DNA from: UBA5109 sp038148755
Lineage (GTDB): Bacteria; Pseudomonadota; Gammaproteobacteria; Pseudomonadales; Pseudohongiellaceae
Length of the DNA stretch: 64,000 nucleotides
Assembly: GCA_038148755.1 (NCBI GenBank)
Contig: JAYQWA010000011.1
Coordinates: forward strand, 8,635-72,634
Reading direction: 5' to 3'
The position numbers were made by a program, and so were the translations under genes. Positions 43,217 through 52,279 of this stretch are shown one piece after another; position 1 is the stretch's first letter, and the number at the start of each line of letters is the position of its first letter. The notes under the pieces are model-generated. The model made no database searches, was not told where the DNA came from, and saw only the letters and a program-made list of their open reading frames with translations.

Positions 43217-43818
43217 TATGCGATCTCCTCTGCAGCACGTAACACAGCATTCAGGTAGTGGTCATAGGCACCACAACGACACAAATTACCTGCCAGGGCC
43301 TGACGTGCTTCTTCACGTGTAGGGTTTGGATTGTTATTGAGTAGGGCAACCGATGAAATAACCTGTCCAGGCGTACAGAAACCGCATTGTGGAGCTAGCT
43401 CATCTATCATGGCCTGCTGAACAGGATGCAGCTCGCCTGCCGGACTGGCGATGCCTTCAATAGTAGTAATGTTTTTACCGGTAACACGGTGACTCAACAT
43501 TGAGCAAGAATTATTGGGAACTCCATCAATTAATACGCTGCAGGCGCCGCATTCACCGCGGTCGCAACCAATTTTTGTGCCGGTCAAACCCAGCTTGTTA
43601 CGTAAAGTCATTGCCAGGGTTTCATTGGGTAGGACGTCTACGCGACGAACTGTACCGTTTATATTGAGGGATATAAGCCTTTCAACTGAACCCGGAGCAG
43701 GGGTGGTCGGACTTTCAGAACAACCGCTGATAAACATCAGGCCGCCAGTCGAAACCACGGCGCCAGAGGCAATAATGCCTTTAATAAAACTTCTTCTGGA
43801 TTGATTATGAGGGCGCAT
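43216..43818 (-). CDS. Molybdenum hydroxylase, Tat-exported [2Fe-2S] lipoprotein subunit
   Basis: 200 aa. The N-terminus has a twin-arginine motif SRRSFIKG, a hydrophobic stretch and a lipobox ISGC with Cys33, so it is predicted to be a Tat-exported lipoprotein. Ser34 after the cysteine would favour outer-membrane sorting by the enteric rule. The mature part has both [2Fe-2S] sites: CDRGECGACSVLIDG..NNSC and CGFCTPG..LCRCG. It heads the operon and carries the export signal for the complex, as in PaoABC-type periplasmic enzymes; lipidation is unusual. Confidence 0.92.
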   Translation of the reverse strand: MRPHNQSRRSFIKGIIASGAVVSTGGLMFISGCSESPTTPAPGSVERLISLNINGTVRRVDVLPNETLAMTLRNKLGLTGTKIGCDRGECGACSVLIDGVPNNSCSMLSHRVTGKNITTIEGIASPAGELHPVQQAMIDELAPQCGFCTPGQVISSVALLNNNPNPTREEARQALAGNLCRCGAYDHYLNAVLRAAEEIA

Positions 43819-43856
43819 AAAAAATGACCTTTTTTAGGGGATTTTGATATGAACCG

Positions 43857-43885
43857 ATACTAGCTCCCTTTTTGTGCTGACTCAA
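43857..43885 (-). promoter_or_regulatory. Promoter of the molybdenum hydroxylase operon
   Basis: On the minus strand, TTGAGT (43880-43885), 17-base spacer, TAGTAT (43857-43862). It is about 40 bases before the ATG and back-to-back with the cytochrome b promoter. Confidence 0.55.
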
Positions 43886-43938
43886 GTATTGTCTGAGTGG
43901 GAAAATTTACGATATCTCTGCTAGAAAAAATTTAAATC

Positions 43939-43951
43939 AGCCAGACTGGCT
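43939..43951. promoter_or_regulatory. Operator-like inverted repeat between divergent promoters
   Basis: AGCCAG-A-CTGGCT, a perfect 6-bp inverted repeat with a one-base centre. It lies 9 bases upstream of the cytochrome b -35 box and about 55 bases upstream of the hydroxylase operon -35 box, well placed to bind a shared regulator. No regulator gene is adjacent. Confidence 0.45.
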
Positions 43952-43960
43952 ATAAAGAGT

Positions 43961-43989
43961 TTGCCTGAAAAAATATCGTTTCCTATAAT
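43961..43989 (+). promoter_or_regulatory. Promoter of the cytochrome b gene
   Basis: TTGCCT (43961-43966), 17-base spacer, TATAAT (43984-43989), a perfect -10 box. Predicted start near 43996, leaving a leader of about 78 bases. Confidence 0.7.
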
Positions 43990-44073
43990 CGCCTTCCAAG
44001 TGTCTGTATGATGTAACCGCAAAGTCGGACAAAAAAATTTTCAGATATCTCAGTCTTATGAAGTCAAAATCCC

Positions 44074-44718
44074 ATGCAGCAAAGTAAAATAATCCGTCAT
44101 AAATTAATTGACCGGATATTGCATTGGTTTTTTGCTGCCACAATTCTAATTCTTTTAATCACCGGTTTATTGCCGGTTTATGGCTTTAGCGCCAGTCTGA
44201 TTGTTATTCACTGGGTTACCGGACTTACGCTGACAATATTATTGCTGCTGCATATCTGCCGTTCGGTATTTTGGAAAAAACTCGGTGAGATATGGTTTTC
44301 ACGAAAGGATTTGAACTTAAATCAAAGCAGGTTAGGAAAGTATTCACTGGCGCAAAAACTGATGCATCAGGGTGTTGCCGTACTGACTCTGGCAGCTGTC
44401 GTTACCGGTTTAATGATGATGGTTCGCCTTGATACGCCATTATGGGAAAGGGATCCGTACTGGTTGAATGCTGAAACCTGGGGTGTGGTATTTTTTATTC
44501 ATGGTCTGGCAGCTTTAAGCTTTGTCAGCATTATTATGCTGCATATTTATTTTTCTTTACGGCCTGAAAGCCGAATGTATTTGCGTTCTATCTTCAAAGG
44601 CTGGATTACCAGTGAAGAATATAAACGTAAACATGATGAGCAATTATGGTCACCGGACAGGTTGTCAGAAAGAGCAAAGGAAACAGACAAATCATTGAAC
44701 AATGTTGCTTCAGACTAA
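44074..44718 (+). CDS. Four-helix cytochrome b (cytochrome b561/hydrogenase type)
   Basis: 214 aa with four transmembrane segments (residues ~15-35, 45-65, 98-118, 140-163). Histidines placed for two hemes: DRILHWFF in helix 1, IHWVTG and LLLHICR in helix 2, and FIHGLAAL and MLHIYFS in helix 4. This is the fold of membrane cytochrome b subunits that pass electrons between periplasmic oxidoreductases and quinones. Divergent from the hydroxylase operon, it is the obvious electron acceptor; the link is inferred from gene position. Confidence 0.88.
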   Translation: MQQSKIIRHKLIDRILHWFFAATILILLITGLLPVYGFSASLIVIHWVTGLTLTILLLLHICRSVFWKKLGEIWFSRKDLNLNQSRLGKYSLAQKLMHQGVAVLTLAAVVTGLMMMVRLDTPLWERDPYWLNAETWGVVFFIHGLAALSFVSIIMLHIYFSLRPESRMYLRSIFKGWITSEEYKRKHDEQLWSPDRLSERAKETDKSLNNVASD

Positions 44719-44766
44719 AAGAATAAAAATTTGCTTCTCAAAGAGAAGATCATAAGGAATATAAAA

Positions 44767-45207
44767 ATGTCAGAACAAACAGCCGGATCGAATACGCTAT
44801 TGGAAGATTGTATAGAAAAGATAGAATCAGCCTATGAATATATGCTGGCTTATGCCGCACAGGGTCGTAAAAATGAGCCTGCCGAAACTGAAGGCGCAGA
44901 TTCAATCCGGGCTTTCCTTAAATCGCTGGTCTGGGGAATCAGCAATATCGGTACGGGTTTTGAAGAATCAACAAAGACGCTTGGTTTAAATGAAACCTCT
45001 GCTCAGGAAGTTGAAAACTTTAAAAACATATTGAAGCGTGACGCGGAGTCGGCACTGGCTGTGGTTGCACTGGTACTGAATGTACCATCACTGAGTTCGC
45101 AAGTTATTGATAACCTGAATGCCTCCACTCATGTGCGCAGCTTACTGACAGACATCTTTGTCATGGACGAGGTGCTGAAAATTCATCAGCAGCATTCTGC
45201 CGGATAA
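44767..45207 (+). CDS. Uncharacterised helical protein downstream of cytochrome b
   Basis: 146 aa from ATG 44767, which has an AAGGAA ribosome-binding site; an in-frame upstream start at 44731 is less likely. Acidic, no signal peptide or membrane span. It looks mainly helical: LLEDCIEKIESAYEYMLAYA, RAFLKSLVWGISNI, VENFKNILKRDAESALAVVALVL. No family recognised. 48 bases after the cytochrome b stop and on the same strand, so probably cotranscribed; a role in assembly or regulation of the cytochrome/hydroxylase is only a guess. Confidence 0.75.
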   Translation: MSEQTAGSNTLLEDCIEKIESAYEYMLAYAAQGRKNEPAETEGADSIRAFLKSLVWGISNIGTGFEESTKTLGLNETSAQEVENFKNILKRDAESALAVVALVLNVPSLSSQVIDNLNASTHVRSLLTDIFVMDEVLKIHQQHSAG

Positions 45208-45245
45208 GCAGGATAGCAAGGTAAAAGAGTAAAGCGTTGTACTGA

Positions 45246-46546
45246 TCAGAGACGGTAGAGATTTTTCCCTCTGGGAAACAAGTACTTGATGTCAAAAATA
45301 ATACTGTTAGTTTTGCCAAACTTCCTGATCTGATCAATGCCCAATTCACGAAACTTCTCGTGGGCAACAGCCAGAATAATAGCGTCATACTGGTTTTCGC
45401 CAGGCTGTTCCAGCATTGAAATATTGTGTTCTGTTTTAGCCAAATCAGGGTCAATCCAGGGGTCATGGATATCGACCTTTACGTGATAGGTATTCAGTGT
45501 GTCGATGATATCAACGACTTTTGTATTGCGCAGATCAGTGCAGTTTTCCTTGAAGCTGAGTCCCATAATAAGTACCCGGGCATCAACCACATTGATTTTT
45601 TCCTGGGTCATTTTTTTGACTAGCCGATCCGCAATATAACTTCCCATCCCGTCGTTAATTCTGCGACCGGCGAGAATCACTTCAGGCCGATAACCCAGGG
45701 ATTCAGCTTTATAGGTCAGATAATAGGGGTCTACACCGATACAGTGTCCGCCTACCAGGCCCGGGCGAAAAGGTAAAAAATTCCATTTGGTGCCAGCGGC
45801 ATCCACTACTTCTTCGGTATCTATACCGATTTTATGAAAAATCAGGCAGAGTTCATTAATCAGGGCGATATTTAAATCCCTTTGGGTGTTCTCAATGACT
45901 TTTGCGGCTTCTGCAACTTTAATACTGCTGACGGGGTGTGTGCCGGCCGGGATAATTGATTCGTAAAGATCGTCAACAAATTTCGCTGCAATACTATTCG
46001 ACCCCGAGATTATTTTTTTATGCTGGTCAAACGGTGAATTTTATCCCCGGGGTTGATTCTTTCTGGGCTGTAACCCAGAAAAAAAGTTTCATTGAGTGTT
46101 AAGCCGGATATTTCTTCCAGTATGGGGACGCAGACTTCTTCGCTGGCGCCTGGATAAACAGTCGATTCATAAATAACAATATCGTCAGCTTTCAAATAGG
46201 GTGCTATCGTCCTGCTGGCTTTCTGCAATGGTTCAAGCAGAAGACGTTTATGATGATCTACCGGGGTTGGCACGGTCACAATGAATACATTGCAATCATT
46301 CAGGTCAGTTGCTGTATAGGAATATTCAGCTTCCACTGCGGAAGCTAATTCCTCAGAGCTGAGCTCCAGCGTATTATCCTGCTGTTGTTTAAGGCTATGA
46401 ATGCGTTCCTGATTTAAATCAAAACCAAGTGTGGGGTAACGTTTACCGAATTCCACCAGCAGAGGCAAACCGACATAACCAAGCCCAACAACAGCTATTC
46501 TGATATTTTCAATATCCAGAGACGCTTCCTTAAAAAACCAAGGCAT
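45246..46546 (-). pseudogene. Nucleotide-sugar dehydrogenase (WbpO/TviB-like), frameshifted
   Basis: UDP-sugar 6-dehydrogenase family (UDP-GlcNAc/GalNAc to uronic acid). N-terminal NAD site AVVGLGYVGLPLLVEFG and the FDLNQERI acid, EST motif near residue 127, and after the break the catalytic Cys in LVGGHCIGVDPYYL. The frame is broken once: the minus-strand reading ...LTSIKK then stop occurs at a run of seven A (T7 at 46013-46019 on the plus strand), where eight would keep the gene open as 433 aa of normal length and motif content. It may be a sequencing error, a phase-variable tract or a recent pseudogene. No other polysaccharide genes are near. Confidence 0.88.
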
Positions 46547-46576
46547 TATAGACGCGACCAGCTTGTAAATAATAGC

Positions 46577-46603
46577 TTGCAGGCCTACTGCCCATGATAT
46601 ACT
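46577..46603 (+). promoter_or_regulatory. Possible nadK promoter
   Basis: TTGCAG (46577-46582), 15-base spacer, TATACT (46598-46603), 33 bases before the ATG. The -10 box is good; the spacer is short. Confidence 0.35.
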
Positions 46604-46636
46604 TCACATTTTTCCAACTTGCAGTTCGGATGCTTT

Positions 46637-47536
46637 ATGTCTGATTTTTCCAGTATTGGTTTAGTTGGCAGGCAGGATAATGCCAACATCTCCGACTCTT
46701 TGAATGCGCTTGCTGATTTTTTATTGCAACGGCAGGGGCTGAAGCTTGTTGTTGATGAGGCAGTGTCAGATTTTATGCAAGGTCACAGTGCCATTTCTGA
46801 CATGTTGGTGGTGCCTCAGGACGAGCTGTATTTACATTGTGATCTGGTCATTGTCGTGGGTGGTGATGGCAGCATGCTGAAAGCGGCAGGCACACTGGCT
46901 AACCAGAATATTCCAGTCGTTGGCATTAACCGCGGCCGTCTCGGCTTCCTTACCGATATAAGACCCGAGGATCTGGAAAACAGTCTGGGGCAGGTGCTGA
47001 ATGGAAAATACAAGGAAGAAGCCCGCTTTCTGTTAAATGTCAGCATACAGCGCGGAGAGAAGACTGAAGAGATCGGCTGTGCCTTAAATGATGTGGTTTT
47101 GCATCCGGGTATTGCAGCTCAAATGATCGAATTTTCCTTATCCATAGATGATGAATTTGTTTACCAGCAAGCTTCAGATGGGTTAATCGTGGCTACCCCG
47201 ACTGGCTCAACCGCTTATTCGATGTCGGCAGGCGGACCTATCATGCATCCAAAACTGGATGCAGTAGTGCTGGTACCTATGTATCCCCATTCATTAAGTA
47301 GCCGTCCGGTGGTCATTGACGGGAAAAGTGAAATTAAAATTGTTGTGGGGGGCAGACATAATATGATGCCGCAGGTGAGTTGTGATGGTTCTGTTGAGTA
47401 CACGGCGGAACCCGGTGATCAGATTATTGTCAGAAAAAAAACAGAAAAGTTACGTTTGCTACATCCTGCGGAATATAACTACTATGCGACTTGTCGAAGT
47501 AAACTGGGGTGGTCTCAACAGCTGGGCTCCAATTAA
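46637..47536 (+). CDS. nadK: NAD kinase
   Basis: Phosphorylates NAD to NADP. The GGDGSML motif follows VIVVGGDG near residue 75; NRGRLGFLTDI, ATPTGSTAYSMSAGGPI and the C-terminal QVSCDGS are conserved. 299 aa from ATG 46637; the in-frame TTG at 46619 would add six residues and is less likely. It is divergent from the broken dehydrogenase. Confidence 0.96.
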   Translation: MSDFSSIGLVGRQDNANISDSLNALADFLLQRQGLKLVVDEAVSDFMQGHSAISDMLVVPQDELYLHCDLVIVVGGDGSMLKAAGTLANQNIPVVGINRGRLGFLTDIRPEDLENSLGQVLNGKYKEEARFLLNVSIQRGEKTEEIGCALNDVVLHPGIAAQMIEFSLSIDDEFVYQQASDGLIVATPTGSTAYSMSAGGPIMHPKLDAVVLVPMYPHSLSSRPVVIDGKSEIKIVVGGRHNMMPQVSCDGSVEYTAEPGDQIIVRKKTEKLRLLHPAEYNYYATCRSKLGWSQQLGSN

Positions 47537-47545
47537 GGCTAGTCG

Positions 47546-48430
47546 ATGTTTAAAGTTCTGGAAGCAGCAGAGAGTGAAAACCTGGCACAATTCAGCCGTT
47601 TGCTCTGGCAGCAGAACATGTCCCACCGGATTTATCATGAAGAAGGATTACAGGTCGTCGCTGTCTCTGATGCTAATGATATTGCTAAAGCTTCAAGCCT
47701 GTACCGGCAATGGAAGGCAGGTGAGATTAAACCGGCAGAAAATGATTCCTCCAGTATAGCCGGATACTTTAATGTCACTCAGAGTGCCGGGCGCCTGCTG
47801 CAGGCACTGTTCCGATTTCCGGTGACGATAGTCTTGATACTGGTTTGCTGTGTCATGGCTGTGCTGGCGCCTTTGGATACATTGTCAGATACTGTCCGCT
47901 TGTTTTTGTTTCCCGATTTTGCCTATGGTACGAGAACCATAAATCTGGGCTTCGTACTGGAAAATTTTAGCGCCAGACAGTTTTTAAACATGATGTCGCC
48001 AATGCTTTTGCACGCAGGGCTGTTACATTTATCTTTCAACATGCTATGGCTCTGGGAATTTGGCCGACGAATTGAGAGCAGACAGGCAAGCTGGGCGATG
48101 GTGATTTTAATTATTGTGCTGGCTCTGGTCTCAAATACTGCCCAGTATTTGTATAGCGGCAGTATTTATTTTGGCGGCATGTCCGGTGTGGTCTATGGGC
48201 TTTTCGCCTATATTTGGATGTGGCAGTTATTTGATCCGGCCAAGGGTTTGGGCTTGCCTGGTAACCTGGTTTTTTTCATGCTGCTGGCATTGATTATTCT
48301 GACGATGATGGGGCTGGAAAGCATTGCGGATGAAGCACATATTGCCGGTTTGTTATGCGGTGTACTGTATGGCGCGGTGGTATCAACGGTGAGCAGAATC
48401 CAGCGTGCCATGGTCAAGGGTGCGAAATAA
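47546..48430 (+). CDS. Rhomboid family intramembrane serine protease
   Basis: 294 aa. An N-terminal cytoplasmic domain of about 90 residues (GlpG-like fold) is followed by six hydrophobic segments. Catalytic Ser in YFGGMSGVVYGLFAY and catalytic His in DEAHIAGLLCG; the HLSFNMLWLWEFG segment of helix 2 is the family's HxxxN. It starts 9 bases after nadK. Substrates unknown. Confidence 0.92.
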   Translation: MFKVLEAAESENLAQFSRLLWQQNMSHRIYHEEGLQVVAVSDANDIAKASSLYRQWKAGEIKPAENDSSSIAGYFNVTQSAGRLLQALFRFPVTIVLILVCCVMAVLAPLDTLSDTVRLFLFPDFAYGTRTINLGFVLENFSARQFLNMMSPMLLHAGLLHLSFNMLWLWEFGRRIESRQASWAMVILIIVLALVSNTAQYLYSGSIYFGGMSGVVYGLFAYIWMWQLFDPAKGLGLPGNLVFFMLLALIILTMMGLESIADEAHIAGLLCGVLYGAVVSTVSRIQRAMVKGAK

Positions 48431-48488
48431 AAGCAGCAGGTACTACTGGCAGGTACTATAAAGTTGTGAGTTAAGAGAGAATTAATAA

Positions 48489-48728
48489 ATGGATGAAATC
48501 CCTAACAGTTTTGAAGAACTATTGGCCTCTATAAGCCCGGAGATTCACAGCAAGCTGAAACAGGCGATTGAGCTTGGGCGTTGGGAAAATGGCGAGCGAT
48601 TGAGCAAAGAGCAGGTTGAGCTTTGCATGCAGGCAGTCATTGCCTATGACGAAAAGTATTTAAGTGAAGAAGAAAAAGTTGGTTATATAGACCGCACAAA
48701 ATTGCAGTTGAAAGAGGCGAAGCATTAA
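48489..48728 (+). CDS. yeaC: YeaC family (DUF1315) protein
   Basis: 79 aa. The conserved core ELGRWENGERLSKEQVELCMQAVIAYDEK identifies DUF1315. Function unknown. Its stop shares one base with the ATG of the DUF2797 gene, and pepN follows, an order also found in Pseudomonas. Confidence 0.9.
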   Translation: MDEIPNSFEELLASISPEIHSKLKQAIELGRWENGERLSKEQVELCMQAVIAYDEKYLSEEEKVGYIDRTKLQLKEAKH

Positions 48729-49555
48729 TGTCGGTTAATACTACTGGCAACCTTCAAAAGATGAAGGCACGCTTGGAAAGCCCGGTTTCCTATAGCTTGC
48801 CTTTAGGTGACACCATGGTGCCGTTAAACGCACTGATAAATAAAAAAATCAGCCTGACGTTTTCTGGAAAAATCAATTGTGTTTACTGCGGCAGGGAAAC
48901 CAATAAAAGTTTTAATCAGGGTTATTGTTACCCTTGTTTTCAGAAGCTGGCGCAGTGTGATAGTTGTATTGTCTCTCCCGAAAAATGCCATTATGAAAGT
49001 GGTACCTGCAGAGAGCCATTATGGGCGGATGAATTCTGCATGCAAGATCATATTGTTTATCTGGCTAATTCATCGGGAATAAAAGTCGGGATAACCAGGG
49101 CTTCACAAATCCCGATCCGTTGGGTAGATCAGGGTGCGGTGCAGGCTTTGCCGGTATTCAGAGTAAGGAACCGTCAGCAATCCGGCTTTCTTGAATTACT
49201 ATTCAAACGGCATATCAGTGATAAAACCAACTGGCGTGCCATGTTGAAAGGTGAAACTGAAAATCTGGATCTGGAGCAGCACAGGCAGCATTTATTGGCA
49301 GAATGTTCAGAGGAAATACAGGCTTTGCAGGATCGCTTTGGCATACATGCCATTAGTATCTTGACCGACATGAAGTCAATAAGCATTGATTATCCGGTGG
49401 AAAGTTATCCTGCTACAGTCACGTCACTTAATTTTGAAAAGGAAACAAAAATTGAAGGGAAGCTGGAAGGCATAAAAGGGCAATATCTAATACTGGATTG
49501 CGGGGTATTGAATGTCCGTAAATTTGGTGGCTACGAAGTTAATTTACAAGCGTAA
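48728..49555 (+). CDS. DUF2797 zinc-binding protein
   Basis: 275 aa. Cysteine pairs in INCVYCGRETNKSFNQGYCYPCF, QCDSC and the C-rich YESGTCREP segment suggest two metal sites. It continues with HIVYLANSSGIKVGITRASQIPIRWVDQGA, a GIY-YIG-like arrangement characteristic of DUF2797. Function unknown; it is linked to yeaC and pepN. Confidence 0.88.
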   Translation: MSVNTTGNLQKMKARLESPVSYSLPLGDTMVPLNALINKKISLTFSGKINCVYCGRETNKSFNQGYCYPCFQKLAQCDSCIVSPEKCHYESGTCREPLWADEFCMQDHIVYLANSSGIKVGITRASQIPIRWVDQGAVQALPVFRVRNRQQSGFLELLFKRHISDKTNWRAMLKGETENLDLEQHRQHLLAECSEEIQALQDRFGIHAISILTDMKSISIDYPVESYPATVTSLNFEKETKIEGKLEGIKGQYLILDCGVLNVRKFGGYEVNLQA

Positions 49556-49578
49556 TAAAAAAGGATTAGAACTTAGAC

Positions 49579-52260
49579 ATGAGAGAAGCACAGGCTAAAA
49601 ATATATATTTGAAAGATTACCAGGTTCCTAATTTTTTTATCGATAAAATTTACCTGGATGTCAGTCTGTATGAAGAAGAAACTTTTGTTGTTTCCCGTTT
49701 AAATATTCGCAGAAATCCTGAGGCGCCAAATCAGCATGTGCCACTGGTGCTTAATGGTCAGGAGCTAAAACTTATCGAGTTACGTCTGGACGGCGAATTA
49801 CTGCTGAACAAAGATTACAAACTGGATGATAAAAGTCTGACAGTAAAAAATGTAAAAGATGTTTTTGAACTCGAAAGCAAAGTCAGCATCAAGCCACAGG
49901 AAAACACGAGCCTGGAAGGCTTATACAAATCCAGTAATAAATTCTGCACACAATGTGAGGCGGAAGGCTTTCGTAAAATAACCTGGTTTTTGGACCGACC
50001 TGATGTCTTGTCCAGTTTTACAACACGTATTGAAGCGGATAAAACCCATTATCCGGTGCTTCTATCCAACGGCAATAAAATTGACAGCGGTGATTGTTCA
50101 GTGCCTGATAAAGCAGGGCGTCATTGGGTCGTCTGGCATGATCCCTTTTTGAAACCGTCTTACTTGTTTGCTCTGGTTGCCGGTAATTTATTTTCGGTTG
50201 ATGACAGTTTTACAACCTGTTCCGGTCGTGAAGTTGCGCTGCAGATATTTGTTGAAGAAAAAGATCTGGATAAATGTGTTTTCGCACTGAAATCATTAAA
50301 AAAAGCCATGCAATGGGATGAAGAAGTTTATGGCCGTGAATATGACCTGGACATTTTCATGATAGTCGCTGTCGATGATTTCAATATGGGCGCTATGGAA
50401 AATAAAGGCCTGAATATTTTTAATTCTTCCTGCGTACTGGCCAAGCCGGAAACATCGACCGATTTTTCTTTTAAACGCATTGAGGCAATTGTTGCACACG
50501 AATATTTCCATAACTGGTCCGGTAACCGGGTTACCTGTCGTGACTGGTTCCAATTGAGTCTGAAAGAAGGTTTTACGGTTTATCGGGATTCAGAATTTTC
50601 TGCTGATATGGGGTCGCGCGCTGTCAAACGTATTGATGATGTGAATTTTTTACGTACCGTACAGTTTGCAGAGGATGCCGGACCGATGGCGCATTCGGTG
50701 AGGCCTGAGTCCTACATGGAAATTTCCAATTTTTATACAGTAACCATTTATGAAAAAGGCGCAGAAGTCGTTCGCATGATTGCCAGGTTATTGGGGCCTG
50801 AACTTTTTCGCCAGGGCACAGATCGTTATTTTGAAAAGTTTGATGGCATGGCTGTAACGACTGAAGATTTTATTGCAACTATGGAAGAAGTGAGCGGGTT
50901 TGATCTCACCCAATTCAGACGTTGGTACACGCAGGCAGGCACACCCCTGTTAAAGATTGGCGGCAGTTATGATGAACAGGCACAGACCTATACCTTGCAT
51001 GTTGAACAGAGTTGTCCGCCAACACCTGGACAAAAACAAAAAGAAGACTTTTATATTCCACTAGCCATGGCTTTGCTTGATCAGCAGGGTGAGGAGATCC
51101 CTTTAAAGCTTGATGAAGAGGATGTTCCTGCCGAAAACACCAAGGTGCTTGCAATCAGCGAGAAGAAACAGTCCTTTGTGTTTAAGCATGTCGGCCAGAA
51201 ACCGGTGCCATCATTGCTTAGAAGTTTTTCTGCTCCGGTCAAAATGCAGTTTGACTATTCCCGTGATGAGCTGATGTTTTTAATGAGCCATGACAGTGAC
51301 GGTTTTGTACGTTGGGAAGCATCACAGCAATTAAGTCTGCAGATTATCCATGAATTAATGGAGCAGAGAAAAAATGCTGAAAAGCTGGTGCTGGATGAGC
51401 GTTTAATCCAGGCTATGCAGAAAGTGCTGGACTCGGCATTGAACGATAACAATGTCGACAGAGCCATGTTGTCACGACTGCTGATCTTGCCTTCCGAAGC
51501 TTATATTGCCGAGCTGGCGACAGAAATAGATGTCGATGCGATTCATGAAGTGCGCGAGTTCATACGTAAACAGATTGCGTTTGCACTGGAAGCCAGTCTT
51601 ACCGATGTTTATAAAGCCATGCAAAGTGATGAGCCTTATGTTGTTGAAGCAGATGCGATTGCTCAACGTGCCCTTAAAAATACAGTTTTGAATTATCTGG
51701 TTTTAGTGGATGATGAAAAAATTGAGGCCTGTTTCAGGCAATACCAGCAGGCCGATAATATGACAGATCAAAGTGCTGCATTGCGTGGCTTGCTATCAGG
51801 GACAAGTGAGCTTGCTGAAAAGCTGAAGCAACAGGCGTTTAGCGAATTTTATGATAAATGGAAACATGAAGCCCTGGTCATTGAACAGTGGCTGAGTATG
51901 CAGGCAGGTGTTGCCAGTAAAGAAAACCTGCCGGAAGTTATTAAGCTTACGCAGCATGAAAGCTTTGATATAAAAAATCCTAATAAAGTACGTTCTGTTA
52001 TTGGCGCTTTCAGTCACCAGAATCTAGTGGGCTTCCATCATGAATCAGGGTCAGGTTATGAGTTTCTGGCCGATAATGTCATCATTCTGAATAAACTTAA
52101 TCCGCAGATTGCATCAAGATTGTTAACGCCCTTGACGCACTGGCGAAAGCAGATGCCGCATCGACAGAAATTGATGCAGGCTCAGTTGCAAAGAATTCTT
52201 GATCTGGAAAATCTATCGAAAGATGTTTATGAAGTCGCTTCAAAAAGTTTGCAAGACTGA
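49579..52260 (+). CDS. pepN: Aminopeptidase N
   Basis: Cytoplasmic M1 zinc metallopeptidase, 893 aa, near the E. coli 870. The substrate-anchoring GAMEN motif, the HEYFHNWSGNRVTCRDWFQLSLKEGFTVYRD zinc site (HEXXH plus distal Glu) and the VTIYEKGAEVVRM tyrosine are intact. The C-terminal helical arch completes it. It ends 85 bases from the convergent acnB stop, with a nested inverted repeat between. Confidence 0.97.
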   Translation: MREAQAKNIYLKDYQVPNFFIDKIYLDVSLYEEETFVVSRLNIRRNPEAPNQHVPLVLNGQELKLIELRLDGELLLNKDYKLDDKSLTVKNVKDVFELESKVSIKPQENTSLEGLYKSSNKFCTQCEAEGFRKITWFLDRPDVLSSFTTRIEADKTHYPVLLSNGNKIDSGDCSVPDKAGRHWVVWHDPFLKPSYLFALVAGNLFSVDDSFTTCSGREVALQIFVEEKDLDKCVFALKSLKKAMQWDEEVYGREYDLDIFMIVAVDDFNMGAMENKGLNIFNSSCVLAKPETSTDFSFKRIEAIVAHEYFHNWSGNRVTCRDWFQLSLKEGFTVYRDSEFSADMGSRAVKRIDDVNFLRTVQFAEDAGPMAHSVRPESYMEISNFYTVTIYEKGAEVVRMIARLLGPELFRQGTDRYFEKFDGMAVTTEDFIATMEEVSGFDLTQFRRWYTQAGTPLLKIGGSYDEQAQTYTLHVEQSCPPTPGQKQKEDFYIPLAMALLDQQGEEIPLKLDEEDVPAENTKVLAISEKKQSFVFKHVGQKPVPSLLRSFSAPVKMQFDYSRDELMFLMSHDSDGFVRWEASQQLSLQIIHELMEQRKNAEKLVLDERLIQAMQKVLDSALNDNNVDRAMLSRLLILPSEAYIAELATEIDVDAIHEVREFIRKQIAFALEASLTDVYKAMQSDEPYVVEADAIAQRALKNTVLNYLVLVDDEKIEACFRQYQQADNMTDQSAALRGLLSGTSELAEKLKQQAFSEFYDKWKHEALVIEQWLSMQAGVASKENLPEVIKLTQHESFDIKNPNKVRSVIGAFSHQNLVGFHHESGSGYEFLADNVIILNKLNPQIASRLLTPLTHWRKQMPHRQKLMQAQLQRILDLENLSKDVYEVASKSLQD

Positions 52261-52279
52261 AGCTAACTTTTTATCGCTA

